DNA of 64,000 nt from Hymenobacter ruricola (GCF_015694525.1 NZ_JADQDM010000004.1:186001-250000); one strand, 5' to 3'. Numbered from the stretch's first letter, positions 15,774-25,118 are shown. Translations and numbers: made by a program. Notes: generated by a model not told the origin, from the letters alone.

Positions 15774-16769
15774 TTAAAACCCTTCCGGATACGCGGCACC
15801 GGCCTGGCTGCCCACCGGCATAATAGTCTCCAGCTCTGCCAGCTCGGCTGCACTCAGTGCCATGGTAGCAGCGGCCACGTTGGCCTCCAGGTACTTGCGG
15901 CGCTTGGTGCCCGGAATGGCCACCACGCCCTGCGCCAGCACCCAGGCCAGCGCTAGCTGCGCGGCCGTCACGCCTTTGGCCTGGGCCATGGCTTGCAGCT
16001 TCTCCACCAAAGCCAGGTTTTTGTAGAAATTCTCGCCCTGGTAGCGCGGGAAAAAGCGGCGCGAGTCGTTGGGCTCGAAGTCGTCCGGCGTCTTGATGTC
16101 GCCCGACAAAAAGCCCCGGCCCAGCGGCGAATAGCCCACGAAGCCGATGCCCATCTCGCGCGTGGCTTGCAGCACGCCGTTTTCCTCCACGCCCCGGTCA
16201 AAGAGCGAGTACTCGGTTTGCAGCGCCGTGATGGGGTGCACGGCGTGCCCCCGACGCAGCACGTCGGCCGACACTTCGCTCAAACCCAGGAAGCGCACTT
16301 TGCCTTCTTCCACCAGCCGGCTCATGGCGCCCACGGTTTCTTCGATGGGCGTGGCGGGGTCCACGCGGTGCAGGTAGTAGAGGTCCACGTAGTCGGTGCC
16401 CAGGTTGCGCAACGAGCGTTCGATGGACTTGCGCACGTACTCGGGCCGGCCGTTGTAGCCGCCGGTCCAGGTTTCGTTATCGTCGACTTCAAAGCCGAAC
16501 TTAGTGGCCAATATTACCTCGGCGCGGCGGCCGGCAATGGCCCGGCCCACCAGCCGCTCATTCAGGGCGGGGCCGTAGAGGTCGGCCGTATCCAGCAGGT
16601 TCACGCCCAGTTCCAGGGCCCGGTGAATGGTGGCCACGCTCTCGGCTTCGTCGGCCTCGCCGTACACGCTCATGCCGTTCACGCCGGCCGTCATGCCCAT
16701 GCAGCCCAGTCCTTCCACGGGTACGTGCAGGCCCTGGCTGCCCAGGGCTACTGTTTTAATGGTGCTCAT
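15774..16769 (-). CDS. aldo/keto reductase 1
   Basis: 331 residues from the ATG at 16769 (an in-frame ATG at 16805 adds 12 residues that lie in the promoter region). It is a cytoplasmic NADPH-dependent aldo/keto reductase of the YajO/AKR13 type, a TIM barrel. The catalytic tetrad is visible as Asp60 (LLDTADLYG), Tyr65, Lys90 (ATKFGF) and His134 (YYLHR). The C-terminal cofactor segment is present ([19 protein letters not shown]). Substrates in this family are diverse carbonyls. It has its own 103-base upstream gap with the shared 31-base motif at 16832-16862, so it probably has its own promoter rather than being read only from reductase 2. Confidence 0.93.
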   Translation of the reverse strand: MSTIKTVALGSQGLHVPVEGLGCMGMTAGVNGMSVYGEADEAESVATIHRALELGVNLLDTADLYGPALNERLVGRAIAGRRAEVILATKFGFEVDDNETWTGGYNGRPEYVRKSIERSLRNLGTDYVDLYYLHRVDPATPIEETVGAMSRLVEEGKVRFLGLSEVSADVLRRGHAVHPITALQTEYSLFDRGVEENGVLQATREMGIGFVGYSPLGRGFLSGDIKTPDDFEPNDSRRFFPRYQGENFYKNLALVEKLQAMAQAKGVTAAQLALAWVLAQGVVAIPGTKRRKYLEANVAAATMALSAAELAELETIMPVGSQAGAAYPEGF

Positions 16770-16831
16770 CGTAAGTGTTTTAAAAGAGGTGATTGAGTAA
16801 GGCAAAGGTCCGGCCCCGGCCTGCCCGGCGC

Positions 16832-16862
16832 GTTATACAAACCCCTACTTCTGCAACACAAA
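16832..16862 (-). promoter_or_regulatory. 31-nt conserved motif upstream of aldo/keto reductase 1 (candidate AraC operator)
   Basis: On the minus strand: TTTGTGTTGCAGAAG, three variable bases, then GGGTTTGTATAAC. It matches the site at 17965-17995 in 28 of 31 positions. Sequence between this motif and the ATG is not conserved, so the motif is under selection or recently duplicated. Confidence 0.65.
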
Positions 16863-16871
16863 TCGCGGCGC

Positions 16872-17912
16872 CTACCAGCCCCGCACCTCCGCGCCGCCAA
16901 ATACGGCGCGCTTTATCACCGGCCACAGGCGCCCGCCCACGGGGTCCACGATGCTGGCATCGTCCAACGTCTGCAAATGCTCCGCGCTCAGGCGCACTTC
17001 CAGCGAAGCCAGGTTGTCGCGCAACTGCTCCGTGCGGCTGGCGCCGATGATGAGCGAGCTGATGCCCGGCTGCGCCGTCGCCCACGCCAGCGCCACCTGC
17101 GCCAGCGGCCGCTCCAGCTGCGCCGCCACCGGCCGCAGGGCTTCCAGCACGCGCCAGTTGTGGTCCGTGAATTTCAGGTTGCCGAACGGGTTGGGGCCGC
17201 TGAGCCGGCCTTCGCCGCTGGCGCCGGCCCCGGCGCGCTCGTACTTGCCGGCCAAAAATCCCGCGGCCAGCGGACTCCACGGCGTGATGCCCAGGCCCAG
17301 ATGCAGGGCGGCGGGCACGTGTTCGGTCTCAATGCCGCGCGCCACCAGCGAATATTCCTGTTGCAGCGCAATGGGCCCCGGCACGCCGTGCGCGGCGGCC
17401 AGCGTGGCCGCCTGGGTGGCGTACCAGGCCGGCACGTTCGAAAAGCCAAAGTAGCGAATGGTGCCTGCCCGCACCAGGTCGCCCAGGGTTTGCAGCACTT
17501 CCTCGGCGGGCGTCACCGTGTCCCAGGCGTGCAGCCAGTACAGGTCCACGTAGTCGGTTTGGAGGCGGCGCAGGGAGCCCTCCAGGGCGCGGTAAATGTT
17601 TTTGCGGCCGTTGCCGCCCGCGTTGGGGTTGCCGGGCTGGGGGTTGAAAGCAAATTTGGTGGCCAGCACCAGCTGGTCGCGCAAGCGGCGCTCGGCCACG
17701 AAGCGGCCCACCATTTCTTCGCTGCGGCCCCCGGCGTACACGTCGGCCGTGTCGATAAAATTGCCGCCGGCCGCTACGTAAGCGTCGAAAACGTGCTGGG
17801 AAACATCCTCGGCCGAGCCCCAACGCGGGGTGCCAAAGGTCATGGTGCCCAAAGCGAGCGGGCTCACCACCAGGCCGGAGCGGCCCAGGGTACGAAAATC
17901 AGTAAGGGGCAT
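16872..17912 (-). CDS. aldo/keto reductase 2
   Basis: 346 residues from the ATG at 17912; the open frame runs on to 18236 but the added part covers the shared promoter motif and a neighbouring gene. It is an AKR with tetrad residues Asp54 (FIDTADVYAGG), Tyr59, Lys86 (ATKFAFN) and His128 (YWLHAWD), most like the YghZ/KAR-type group. The cofactor-binding C-terminus reads SSLIIGASRTEQLRDNLASL. It is clearly a different subfamily from reductase 1, so the two are not a recent tandem duplication even though their upstream motifs match. It probably reduces aldehydes or ketones with NADPH; the substrate is unknown. Confidence 0.93.
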   Translation of the reverse strand: MPLTDFRTLGRSGLVVSPLALGTMTFGTPRWGSAEDVSQHVFDAYVAAGGNFIDTADVYAGGRSEEMVGRFVAERRLRDQLVLATKFAFNPQPGNPNAGGNGRKNIYRALEGSLRRLQTDYVDLYWLHAWDTVTPAEEVLQTLGDLVRAGTIRYFGFSNVPAWYATQAATLAAAHGVPGPIALQQEYSLVARGIETEHVPAALHLGLGITPWSPLAAGFLAGKYERAGAGASGEGRLSGPNPFGNLKFTDHNWRVLEALRPVAAQLERPLAQVALAWATAQPGISSLIIGASRTEQLRDNLASLEVRLSAEHLQTLDDASIVDPVGGRLWPVIKRAVFGGAEVRGW

Positions 17913-17964
17913 GAGCGAGGAGCGGTAAGTTGGTGCAAAGCTCCAACCGCCTGCTACTGCCGCG

Positions 17965-17995
17965 GTTATACAAACCCGCGCTTCTGCAACACAAA
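17965..17995 (-). promoter_or_regulatory. 31-nt conserved motif upstream of aldo/keto reductase 2 (candidate AraC operator)
   Basis: Second copy of the motif at 16832-16862, 53 bases upstream of the ATG (63 bases for reductase 1). Outside the motif the two gaps share only short TTTGC-type stretches. Confidence 0.65.
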
Positions 17996-18075
17996 ACGCC
18001 GTGGTGGCTCCAAAACAAACGCGCCGCTCTGCCCGAAGGCAAAGCGGCGCGCGGCCGGGCATGAAAAGCGGGGCC

Positions 18076-18588
18076 TTATTTTTTCCGCTTGGCGGCCTTC
18101 TCTTTTGCTTTGATTTTTTCTTCTTCGCGCTTGAGCTTGGCCTTTTCTTTCTTGGCGCGCTCTTCTTCCATCTTCTTGCGCTTGCCGGGGTGCAGGGCGT
18201 CAAACGACGTGATTTTGGCGATGCTGTCGGCCTCAATCATGGCCCGGCGCGAGGTCACGCGGCCGCTCAGCGACACGTGGTCGCCTTCGTTGATTTGGGT
18301 GGTGGTGCCGTCTTTGGCCGTCACCAGGCCCGTGGTGCTGATGGTGGTGCCGTTCAGCAGCTGTTTGTCGGCCGTGAGGGGGTTGGTCACACCAAATTCG
18401 GTCAGGATGATGCGGCCCTTCTGCATGGTCAGGCCGTCTTTGATGCCCTCGCCGTTGGCGGCCAGTTTGGCCCGGGCGGGCACCGCGCCGCCCGGCCGGC
18501 GGGGCGGCAGTTTGGTTTGGGCCTGCGCCGCGACGCCGTTCAGAAGCAGCAGGACCAAAAGGCCGCAGATGAGTTGTGGGAATTTCAT
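18076..18588 (-). CDS. secreted DUF6799-like protein with a Lys/Glu-rich tail
   Basis: 170 residues with a clear signal peptide (LICGLLVLLLLNGVAAQAQ). The middle (~50-125) contains two related units, GLTMQKGRIILTEFG...PLTADKQLLNGTTIS and VTAKDGTTTQINEGDHVSLSG, the pattern of DUF6799 repeats seen in Bacteroidota periplasmic proteins. The last ~40 residues are a charged helix of Lys, Glu and Ala (KKMEEERAKKEKAKLKREEE), likely a coiled coil or a nucleic-acid or surface-binding tail. The function of the family is unknown. It is a single gene preceded by an unusually AT-rich stretch. Confidence 0.8.
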   Translation of the reverse strand: MKFPQLICGLLVLLLLNGVAAQAQTKLPPRRPGGAVPARAKLAANGEGIKDGLTMQKGRIILTEFGVTNPLTADKQLLNGTTISTTGLVTAKDGTTTQINEGDHVSLSGRVTSRRAMIEADSIAKITSFDALHPGKRKKMEEERAKKEKAKLKREEEKIKAKEKAAKRKK

Positions 18589-18988
18589 GGAAAAATTAAA
18601 ATTAGAATAAAATAAACGCGAGTTGAATGTCTAATAGGATGCAAGTTATACCTTTTTTGGCATTCATCTTCATCTAGCCTTAATGTACGAGTGCAAAAAG
18701 GCAAAGGGTTTCGCTGAAGACAAAAAACCAACTTTTGGGCGAAATTCTCCGTTCAAAAACGAGTTATTCAATTTTGGTGCCTCTTTGTGAATGGCGGCGG
18801 TGTTCGGCCTTTCGGCACGTGCTGGCTCGTGGTTATTTTCACCGCTGTTTCGCCGGCCGTGCCGATGATGAGCGGCTGCTTTTCGGCTAACGCCCGCGAC
18901 GCTGCTACCCTCACGAAGCGCACAATGCGCCGGAGCCGATAACTTGCCAGCCGCCCCCGCATTTGGCCACCCCCAACCCCCTTTGGCA
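18589..18988. other. 400-base intergenic region between divergent genes
   Basis: The first ~110 bases are AT-rich and probably hold the promoter of the minus-strand DUF6799-like gene. TAACTTGC near 18946 is a possible -7 element for cbpA. No RNA gene, repeat or ORF worth calling was seen. Confidence 0.5.
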
Positions 18989-19918
18989 ATGGATTACAAA
19001 GACTATTACAAGACGCTGGGCCTCGATAAAACGGCCACGCCCGAGCAAATCAAGAAAGCCTACCGCAAGCTGGCCCGCCAGCATCACCCCGACGTCAACC
19101 CCAACGACAAAACGGCCGAGCAGAAATTCAAGGAAGTCAACGAGGCCAACGAAGTCCTCAGCGACCCCGAGAAGCGGAAGAAGTACGACCAGTTCGGGGC
19201 CGACTGGCAGCGCTACCAGCAGCAGCCCGGTGGCGGGGCCGGCCAGCCCGGCGGCTTCGACTGGAGCCAGTACACCCAAGGCGGGGGCGGCGGCTTCGGC
19301 GGCCAGGGCAGCCCCTTTGGCGAGGGCGAGGATTTTTCCGCTTTCTTTGGCTCCCTGTTTGGCGGCATGGGCGGCGGAGGTGGCCGCAGCACCCGCCCCG
19401 GCGCCGGCCAAGACTACCAGGCCGAGCTGGAGCTGAGCCTGGAAGAAGCCTACCACGGCGGCCCGCGCACCATCACGGTGAACGGCAAAAACCTGCGCCT
19501 CACCATCCAGCCCGGCGTGGCCGATGGCCAAACCATCCGGCTGCGCGACCAGGGCGGCCCCGGCCGCAACGGCGGCCCCAATGGCTCGCTGCTCATCACC
19601 TTCCGCATCCGGCCCGATGCCCGCTACGCCCGCACCGGCGATGACCTCACCCAGGACGTGCCCGTGAGCGTGTACAAAGCGCTGCTCGGCGGCGAGCAAA
19701 CCGTGGAAACCCTCAGCGGCCCCGTCAAAATCAAGCTAAAGCCCGAAACCCAAAACGGCACCCGCCTGCGCCTGCGCGGCAAAGGCTTCCCCGTGTACCG
19801 CAAGGAGGGCCAGTTCGGCGACCTCTACCTGCGCCTCAACCTGACGCTGCCCGAACGCCTCACCGACCAGGAAAAAGACCTCATCAAGCAACTCGCCGCC
19901 CTGCGGCCCGAAGCCTAA
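18989..19918 (+). CDS. cbpA: DnaJ-like co-chaperone, CbpA type
   Basis: 309 residues from the ATG at 18989. The J domain covers ~1-68 with the HPD motif in [11 protein letters not shown], which stimulates the ATPase of DnaK. A Gly/Phe-rich linker follows (~75-135). The C-terminal substrate-binding domains I and II follow (~140-300: [13 protein letters not shown]..., [19 protein letters not shown]). There is no CxxCxGxG zinc finger, so it is a class II DnaJ/CbpA protein. The next gene, 20 bases on, is CbpM, the known modulator of CbpA, which strongly supports the call. CbpA acts in the cytoplasm and nucleoid in protein folding and, in E. coli, DNA binding in stationary phase. Confidence 0.95.
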   Translation: MDYKDYYKTLGLDKTATPEQIKKAYRKLARQHHPDVNPNDKTAEQKFKEVNEANEVLSDPEKRKKYDQFGADWQRYQQQPGGGAGQPGGFDWSQYTQGGGGGFGGQGSPFGEGEDFSAFFGSLFGGMGGGGGRSTRPGAGQDYQAELELSLEEAYHGGPRTITVNGKNLRLTIQPGVADGQTIRLRDQGGPGRNGGPNGSLLITFRIRPDARYARTGDDLTQDVPVSVYKALLGGEQTVETLSGPVKIKLKPETQNGTRLRLRGKGFPVYRKEGQFGDLYLRLNLTLPERLTDQEKDLIKQLAALRPEA

Positions 19919-19938
19919 CCCACCACCGTTTCGATGCT

Positions 19939-20262
19939 ATGGAAACGCACCTCATCACCCTCACTTTTCAGGAGTGCCGCGTCCGCTACGGCCTGGCGCC
20001 CGCCGAGCTGCACGAGTTTCTGCAGGCTGGCTTGCTGCGCGCGGCCCCCGCGCCCGAAACCGTCATCGTGGACGAGCCCGACGACCTGCCCCGCCTGGCC
20101 CGCCTCTACCACGAGCTAGGCCTGGCCCCGGAGGCGCTGGACGTGATATTGGCCATGCGCCAGCGGCTGGTGCGCCTGCAGGCCCTGCTGGCCCACGAAA
20201 CGGCCCGCGCCCGGCAATTGGAAGACTTCCTGCGCGGCAACGGCGCAGTGGAAGAGTTGTGA
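19939..20262 (+). CDS. cbpM: CbpM-like chaperone modulator
   Basis: 107 residues, all helical, with a MerR-like start (FQECRVRYGLAPAELHEFLQ), an acidic turn (VIVDEPDDLPRLARLYHEL) and a C-terminal helix pair (ALDVILAMRQRLVRLQALL). This is the pattern of CbpM, a small protein that binds the J domain of CbpA and blocks its work with DnaK. It begins 20 bases after cbpA on the same strand, the normal arrangement. The sequence is diverged but the length and context fit. No other partner lies in the operon. Confidence 0.88.
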   Translation: METHLITLTFQECRVRYGLAPAELHEFLQAGLLRAAPAPETVIVDEPDDLPRLARLYHELGLAPEALDVILAMRQRLVRLQALLAHETARARQLEDFLRGNGAVEEL

Positions 20263-20682
20263 GCACCTGACAGCACGGAAAACGGCTGCGAAATATTTGT
20301 TTCGGCTGCCTAAATTTCCGTTGAGCCCACCATTAGCGTAATGCCGGTAAAATAGCAGGCGAAGAATTCCTGACAACGCCACAATTGTTGCTAAGCGACT
20401 TCCGGAATCAGTGCGGGTGTGCTGTGGCGAGAAAAGTGCTCTAATAATGACTTCAAAAAGCTTTGCTGCTTGAAGAATCCCCTGTGTTCACTCACTGTTC
20501 CAGCCTCGGGCAGGCCGCCCGGTAGTGGGTTTCTGGCCGTCGTTTAGAGAGGAAGCCTGCCGCTGGTGGGCTTGGCAACCGCTGCGCTAACTGGGGCCAA
20601 ACTTCCCCGTCGACGCGCCAGTATCCCACAATAGCCTTACTTTAGGTTGTCCGAATCCCTCCTGGCCCCTATTTACAGCTTC
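20263..20682. other. 420-base intergenic region upstream of the histidine kinase
   Basis: No gene, RNA or repeat recognised. Near its end, CTTACTTTA (about 20636-20644) may be a promoter element for the kinase gene; this is one reason for preferring the ATG at 20683 to the TTG at 20647. Confidence 0.4.
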
Positions 20683-22428
20683 ATGCCTGCTTTTGATGTT
20701 CCCGAAGCGTCCCTGTCGGAAGCAGAATTCCTCTGCCGGCTATTTCCCAACGGGGGCGAAATGGGCGCGCGCATCCGGCAGCTGGACTGGTCGGCCACGC
20801 AGCTGGGGCCGGTGCACGGCTGGCCCCAGAGCCTGCGCACAGCCGTGGCCGTCATGCTGGGCTCGCGCATCCCAATGATGGTGCACTGGGGCCCGGAGCT
20901 GGTGCATTTCTACAACGACGGCTACGCCACCATTCTGCACACCAAACACCCCGGTGCCCTGGGCCAGCCCGCCGCGCCGTGGTGGGCGGAAATGTGGCCG
21001 TTTTTGCTCACCATTTTCGAGCCCGTGCTGGCCGGGCAAACCACCTACTTTGAGAACGGGCTGGTGCTGCCCAACCGGCAAGGCTTCGTGGAAGAAACGT
21101 ACTTTACATTCTCTCACAGCCCGCTGTACGACGAGAAGGGAGCCGTGGCTGGCATCTTCGTGACGGCCCTGGAAACCACGGCTTCCGTGCTGCAGCAGCG
21201 GCGCCTGGCTTTGCTCAGCCACCTCACCGCTCAAACGGCGCTGGCGACGTCGCCGGCCGAAACCGCCCAGCACCTCATTGGCGCGCTGGCCACCAACCCG
21301 CACGACATTCCCTTTGCGTTGCTCTACACCCATGAGCTCCGCGCCGAACACGCCCACCTGCGGGCCTGGTTTGGCGTGCCAGCGGGCGAGCCCGCCGCCC
21401 CGGCAGCCCTCGCCGCGGCGTCGCCCCTTCACCAGGCGTGGCCCGTGGCCGACGCCCTGCGCCAGGCCGAGCCCCTGCTGGTGCCGTCCATTGCCGAGCG
21501 GTTGGGAGCCCTGCCGGCCGGCGACTGGCCCGTGCCGCCGCAACAGGCGTTGCTCTTGCCCGTGTCCCTGGGCGAAGGCAGCCCGGAATCCGCCGTGCTG
21601 GTGGTGGGCCTGAGCGCCCGCCTCCCGCTCAACGAAGCCTACCGGTCTTTTCTGAGCTTGGTGGCCGACTACGCGGGCCGGGCGTTGGCGCGCGCCCAGG
21701 CCGCGGCCGAGGACCGGCGCCTCACCCAAGCCCTGCGCGAGATGAATGCCTCGCTCGACTCTTTCGTCCACATCGTGGCCCACGACCTGCGGGGACCCGT
21801 CACGAACCTGCGGGGCCTGGCGGACGCTTACGCCGACGAGGAGCCTGGCCCCGCCCGCGAGCACTTGGTGGCCTTGGTAAGACACGAAGCAGGGCGCCTC
21901 TCAGACACCGTGCAAGGGCTGTTGCAGGTGCTGCGGGCGCAGTACGAGGCCCCGGTGGCCGAAGCGGAAGTGGCGGCCTGGGCCGACCTCTACGCCGGGG
22001 TGCACGCGGAACTGGCGGAATACCTGCGGCAGCAGCACGGCACGGTGGTCACGGACTTTGCCGCGGCCCCGCGGGTGCACTACCCGCCGGCCTACGCGGC
22101 CAGTATTCTGAAGAATCTGGTGCACAACGCCCTTAAGTACCGCTCCCCCCACCGCCCGCCGGTAGTGCGCATCCAAACCCGCCGAGACGGGCAGGCGGTG
22201 GTGCTCACGGTAGCCGACAACGGCCGGGGCATCGACCTGCCCCGCGACCACGAGCGGCTTTTCCAGCCCTTCACGCGGCTGACCGGGGAGGGAGAAGGCG
22301 CGGGCCTGGGGCTGCACCTGATTCGCACGCTAATCCAACAGCGCGGAGGAACATTGACCGTCGCGAGCACGCCCAATGTGGGCACAACATTCACCGTTGT
22401 GCTGCCTGGAGCAGCGCTACCGCGCTAA
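20683..22428 (+). CDS. PAS-GAF sensor histidine kinase, soluble
   Basis: 581 residues from the ATG at 20683. Domain order: a PAS-like domain (~45-165, with WGPELVHFYNDGY and FTFSHSPLYDEKG), a GAF-like region (~175-340), a dimerisation/phosphoacceptor domain with His367 in FVHIVAHDLRGPVTNL, then an ATPase domain with N box NLVHNALKYR, G1 DNGRGID and G2 GAGLGLHL. No membrane helix is predicted, so it senses an internal signal or a chemical that enters the cell. No response regulator is adjacent, making it an orphan kinase here. The HDLRGP box type is common in Bacteroidota kinases. Confidence 0.93.
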   Translation: MPAFDVPEASLSEAEFLCRLFPNGGEMGARIRQLDWSATQLGPVHGWPQSLRTAVAVMLGSRIPMMVHWGPELVHFYNDGYATILHTKHPGALGQPAAPWWAEMWPFLLTIFEPVLAGQTTYFENGLVLPNRQGFVEETYFTFSHSPLYDEKGAVAGIFVTALETTASVLQQRRLALLSHLTAQTALATSPAETAQHLIGALATNPHDIPFALLYTHELRAEHAHLRAWFGVPAGEPAAPAALAAASPLHQAWPVADALRQAEPLLVPSIAERLGALPAGDWPVPPQQALLLPVSLGEGSPESAVLVVGLSARLPLNEAYRSFLSLVADYAGRALARAQAAAEDRRLTQALREMNASLDSFVHIVAHDLRGPVTNLRGLADAYADEEPGPAREHLVALVRHEAGRLSDTVQGLLQVLRAQYEAPVAEAEVAAWADLYAGVHAELAEYLRQQHGTVVTDFAAAPRVHYPPAYAASILKNLVHNALKYRSPHRPPVVRIQTRRDGQAVVLTVADNGRGIDLPRDHERLFQPFTRLTGEGEGAGLGLHLIRTLIQQRGGTLTVASTPNVGTTFTVVLPGAALPR

Positions 22429-22600
22429 AGGCACAAGTTCACGCAAACGGTCTTTTCCGGAATAGAGGTTTTACCTAACAAGTTTTATCCGACGCCTCCG
22501 AGAAAAATGGTTGGTTTCGGCCACCGTCGTCCCGCTGGTAGAATGCAGTATTTTTCTGGGACGAGCTTTGCATATTGGGCTTTGTTTTAGCCGCGCAGAC

Positions 22601-23563
22601 ATGAGGGTCAAGCTCTGCCTTTTATTCTTCGTGTTTGCCACTTGTGGTGCAGAACGTAGGCCCCCTTCCCCGGCGGTGCGGAAATATTTGGAGGAGGTAG
22701 TCGGTGTTATGCAAGCCAATTTCGTTAATCGCGCGGCCATCAACTGGGTAGCTTTCAAGTAGCATCTGCTGGCGGAAGCAAGTGGCGCCAGCACCATTGA
22801 GCAGGCCTATCCAGCGGTTGCATCGGCTGTCGTTGCCCTGGGCGATAAACACAGCATGTTTGCGCCCGCCCGTCTGGTGAAGGAGTCCAAACTGCCCACT
22901 GCCACGCAGCCCCCGCTATACCCCGACGAGCCGGTTCCCGGGGACATCGGCTACATCCGAATTCCCTGGGTTGTCGGCAGTCCGGAAAAGCTGGACGCGT
23001 ACATAACCAGTGTGCAAGCCCAAATCAAGGCGCGGGATAAGCCAGCATTAAAAGGCTGGCTCGTGGATTTAAGAGGAAATATGGGCGGGAATATGTGGCC
23101 GATGCTTGTGGGGGTAGGGCCGGTGTTGGGAGAAGACACGCTCGGCTATCTCTTTGACTCGAATAAGACCAAAACCGCGTGGCGGTATGAAAAGGGCAAG
23201 GCCTTGCTGGACGGCGAAATCCAGGCCGAAGCCGCCAATTATTATACCCTCAAGTCCGCCAACCCGGTAGTGGCCGTGCTGACCGATACCCTAACGGCCA
23301 GTTCGGGCGAGGCCGTTGCGGTCGCCTTCAAAGCCCGACAGCACACCCGAAGCTTTGGGGCGGGCACGTGCGGGGTATCTACCAGCAGAAGCCGCTTTTA
23401 TTTGTCCGATGGGTCCGTTCTCTTGCTGTCAACCGCCGTGTTCGCCGACCGCCGCCTGGTACGGTATGGCCGCTCCATAGCCCCCGACGAGCCGCTCAGG
23501 CCAGCCGAAGTAGTACCGCGCGCCATTCGCTGGATTCGAGAAGAATACCAAGCGAAGAAATAA
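22601..23563 (+). pseudogene. S41 family (tail-specific/C-terminal processing-like) peptidase gene with an internal stop codon
   Basis: Two parts in one reading frame: 22601-22759 encodes MRVKLCLLFFVFATCG... up to NWVAFK, a TAG stands at 22760-22762, and the frame continues HLLAEASGASTIEQAYPAV into the long part ending at 23563. The downstream part is a good S41 protease: GYIRIPWV, LVDLRGNMGGNMWPML, the active-site region LTASSGEAVAVAF (Ser in the SSGE box) and FADRRLVRYG. The N-terminal part has a signal peptide. Joined, they give a normal exported S41 peptidase of ~320 residues. A single C-to-T change (CAG to TAG) is the simplest cause. Internal start at ATG 22856 would remove the signal peptide. 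A sequencing error cannot be excluded. Confidence 0.85.
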
Positions 23564-23830
23564 GTGCCCCGGCCATCGCAACGGTGGCGTCTTTACGGAC
23601 TTGCTGCTAGCTAAAATTCTTAAAAACAGCTCTTATAGGCGATAAACGCCCGAAAGTAAACGAGCGGAAAACGCCCTGCTTTTACGTGAAATGACGAAGA
23701 GGGACTCGCCGTTTATCGGTTGTTCAACGGGGACGGGGAGGCCGGCGCCGGAAAGGCGGCCTCCCAAAGCCTTCTTACACAGCCCACTTATTGTGTCAAA
23801 ATAGGAGTTCTACTACCTGCGGAGCGTCTG

Positions 23831-24580
23831 CTACGCCACGGCCAGCGCCAGCAGCAGCCCGGCCAGCGTAGCGCCCAGCTTGGGCCAGTTGAGCCGGTGT
23901 TCCGGGCTGGTTTCGAAAAGAATGGTGGTGGACACGTGCAGGAAATTGCCGGCCACCAGCCCCAGCAAAGATGCGTACAGCCCGCTGCTCAGCAGCTTGC
24001 TCAGCACCACGTAGTTGCTGAACACGATGCCCACGGGCGAAGCCAGCGCAAACACCAGCAGCCCCGGCCACACCCGCCGGAAGCTGCCCAGCCGCAGCCG
24101 CAGCAGCGTGGCCAGCGCAAACGCTGCCGGCACGTGGTGCAAGGCCACGCCTACCACAATGGCGTAGAAATTTTGACTTATCTGGCCCACTTCCGGCGTA
24201 TGCACCAAAATGCTGCCTTCCAGAAAGGAATGCACCACCAGCGCCGCCAGCAGCAGAAACGGCACCCGGCTCACGCCCGCGTGCGCGCCGTGCGCCGGCT
24301 CGTGGTGCACGTGCCCGTGTTCCACGCCCTGCGACAGCACTTCGAGCAACAACTGCCCAAAAAAGCCCGCCAGCACCCAGTAGCCCACCCGCGTGGGCTG
24401 CTCGGGCAGCAGCTGCAGGGCCTCCGGCAAAATGTGTGTGACCGTGAGCGTGAACAGGTAGGCCCCGCTGAAGGCCAGCAACGGCTTCAGCCAGCGGCTG
24501 CCCTGCGCCACCGGCACCCAGGCCGCCGCCGCGCCCGCGCCCAGCACCGTCAGTAGCAGCAAAAAGATAGCAAACCCCAT
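23831..24580 (-). CDS. ZIP family metal transporter
   Basis: 249 residues from the ATG at 24580. About eight membrane helices are visible. The metal path residues appear in HSFLEGSIL (helix IV) and HHVPAAFALAT (helix V), the paired His-rich motifs of ZIP proteins, and a His-rich cytoplasmic loop is present (VEHGHVHHEPAHGAHAG), as usual between helices III and IV. The family brings Zn2+, Fe2+ or Mn2+ into the cytoplasm. No metal regulator is adjacent. A 16-base perfect inverted repeat lies 26 bases upstream of the start (24606-24657) and may be its operator or a hairpin in its leader. Confidence 0.9.
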   Translation of the reverse strand: MGFAIFLLLLTVLGAGAAAAWVPVAQGSRWLKPLLAFSGAYLFTLTVTHILPEALQLLPEQPTRVGYWVLAGFFGQLLLEVLSQGVEHGHVHHEPAHGAHAGVSRVPFLLLAALVVHSFLEGSILVHTPEVGQISQNFYAIVVGVALHHVPAAFALATLLRLRLGSFRRVWPGLLVFALASPVGIVFSNYVVLSKLLSSGLYASLLGLVAGNFLHVSTTILFETSPEHRLNWPKLGATLAGLLLALAVA

Positions 24581-24605
24581 GATAATCAATAACAAATGAA
24601 AAATA

Positions 24606-24657
24606 AGGAATGAGGAACGAAAAACCGGCACCCGCCAATTCTTCGTTCCTCATTCCT
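24606..24657. repeat. inverted repeat upstream of the ZIP transporter (16-bp perfect arms)
   Basis: AGGAATGAGGAACGAA (24606-24621) and its exact reverse complement (24642-24657). It may be a regulatory site or one more of the dispersed palindromes; no other copy was noticed in the window. Confidence 0.8.
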
Positions 24658-24667
24658 CGTTTTCCAT

Positions 24668-24713
24668 TCAAAAACAGCAGCAGCCCGGCCGTCGGTCGGC
24701 GGGCCGGGCTGCC
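24668..24713 (-). terminator. intrinsic terminator of the 24753-25118 lipoprotein gene
   Basis: GCAGCCCGGCC and its complement GGCCGGGCTGC around an 11-base loop; on the minus strand it is followed by TGCTG and five T. Confidence 0.75.
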
Positions 24714-24752
24714 ACCCAACTATGCAGTTAAAAACGATGCAACGGCAGCGGC

Positions 24753-25118
24753 TTAGCGCTGAATCTCGTGCCCGTTTTCGGCGGTGTCAGCCTGGCTCGA
24801 TTTGCCGGCGTCGTTCATCTTGCCGCGCTTGCGCATGCCTTCCTCGGCATTGGCCGAAATGGTCGACTCGACCGCCGGCATGGGGCGCACGTCCAGGTCA
24901 GCCGATGAGCTGATGGGCTTGGTGATGGCGCCGCCCTTGGCCTGGTTGGGGGCGTAGGCCGTGTTCTGGTCGAAGTTGTCGGAAGTGCGGGTGCCCGGCG
25001 CAACCATGTCGACGGATACTTTGTCGTCGGGGCGCCAGTCGGAGGGCTCGCTGCTGCAGGAGGTGAGGGCCAAAGAAGCGGCGGCCACGGCCAGCAGCAA
25101 GGTGGGGGTCAGTTTCAT
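24753..25118 (-). CDS. small lipoprotein of unknown function
   Basis: 121 residues from the ATG at 25118 (an ATG 21 codons upstream is not followed by a signal peptide). The signal sequence ends in a lipobox, LALTSC. The mature part is hydrophilic and probably disordered, rich in Asp, Ala, Ser and Asn, with no domain recognised. It begins 77 bases downstream of the YcxB-like gene on the same strand and is followed by its own terminator. Small hydrophilic lipoproteins of this kind are common and poorly conserved in Hymenobacter-like genomes. Confidence 0.75.
   Translation of the reverse strand: MKLTPTLLLAVAAASLALTSCSSEPSDWRPDDKVSVDMVAPGTRTSDNFDQNTAYAPNQAKGGAITKPISSSADLDVRPMPAVESTISANAEEGMRKRGKMNDAGKSSQADTAENGHEIQR

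Noticed and set aside
17913..18236. 108-residue N-terminal extension of aldo/keto reductase 2
   Set aside because: It is Arg/Lys/Ser-rich, covers the shared upstream motif, and runs into the DUF6799-like gene.
20263..20682. tRNA or small RNA gene in the larger gaps (also 18589-18988 and 48571-48871)
   Set aside because: No tRNA-like T-loop/anticodon pattern or strong hairpin with a T-run was found by eye; a covariance search would be needed to exclude small RNAs.
20647..20682. TTG start for the histidine kinase
   Set aside because: A likely promoter element ends at about 20644 and the 12 extra residues do not fit the PAS region; the ATG at 20683 is preferred.
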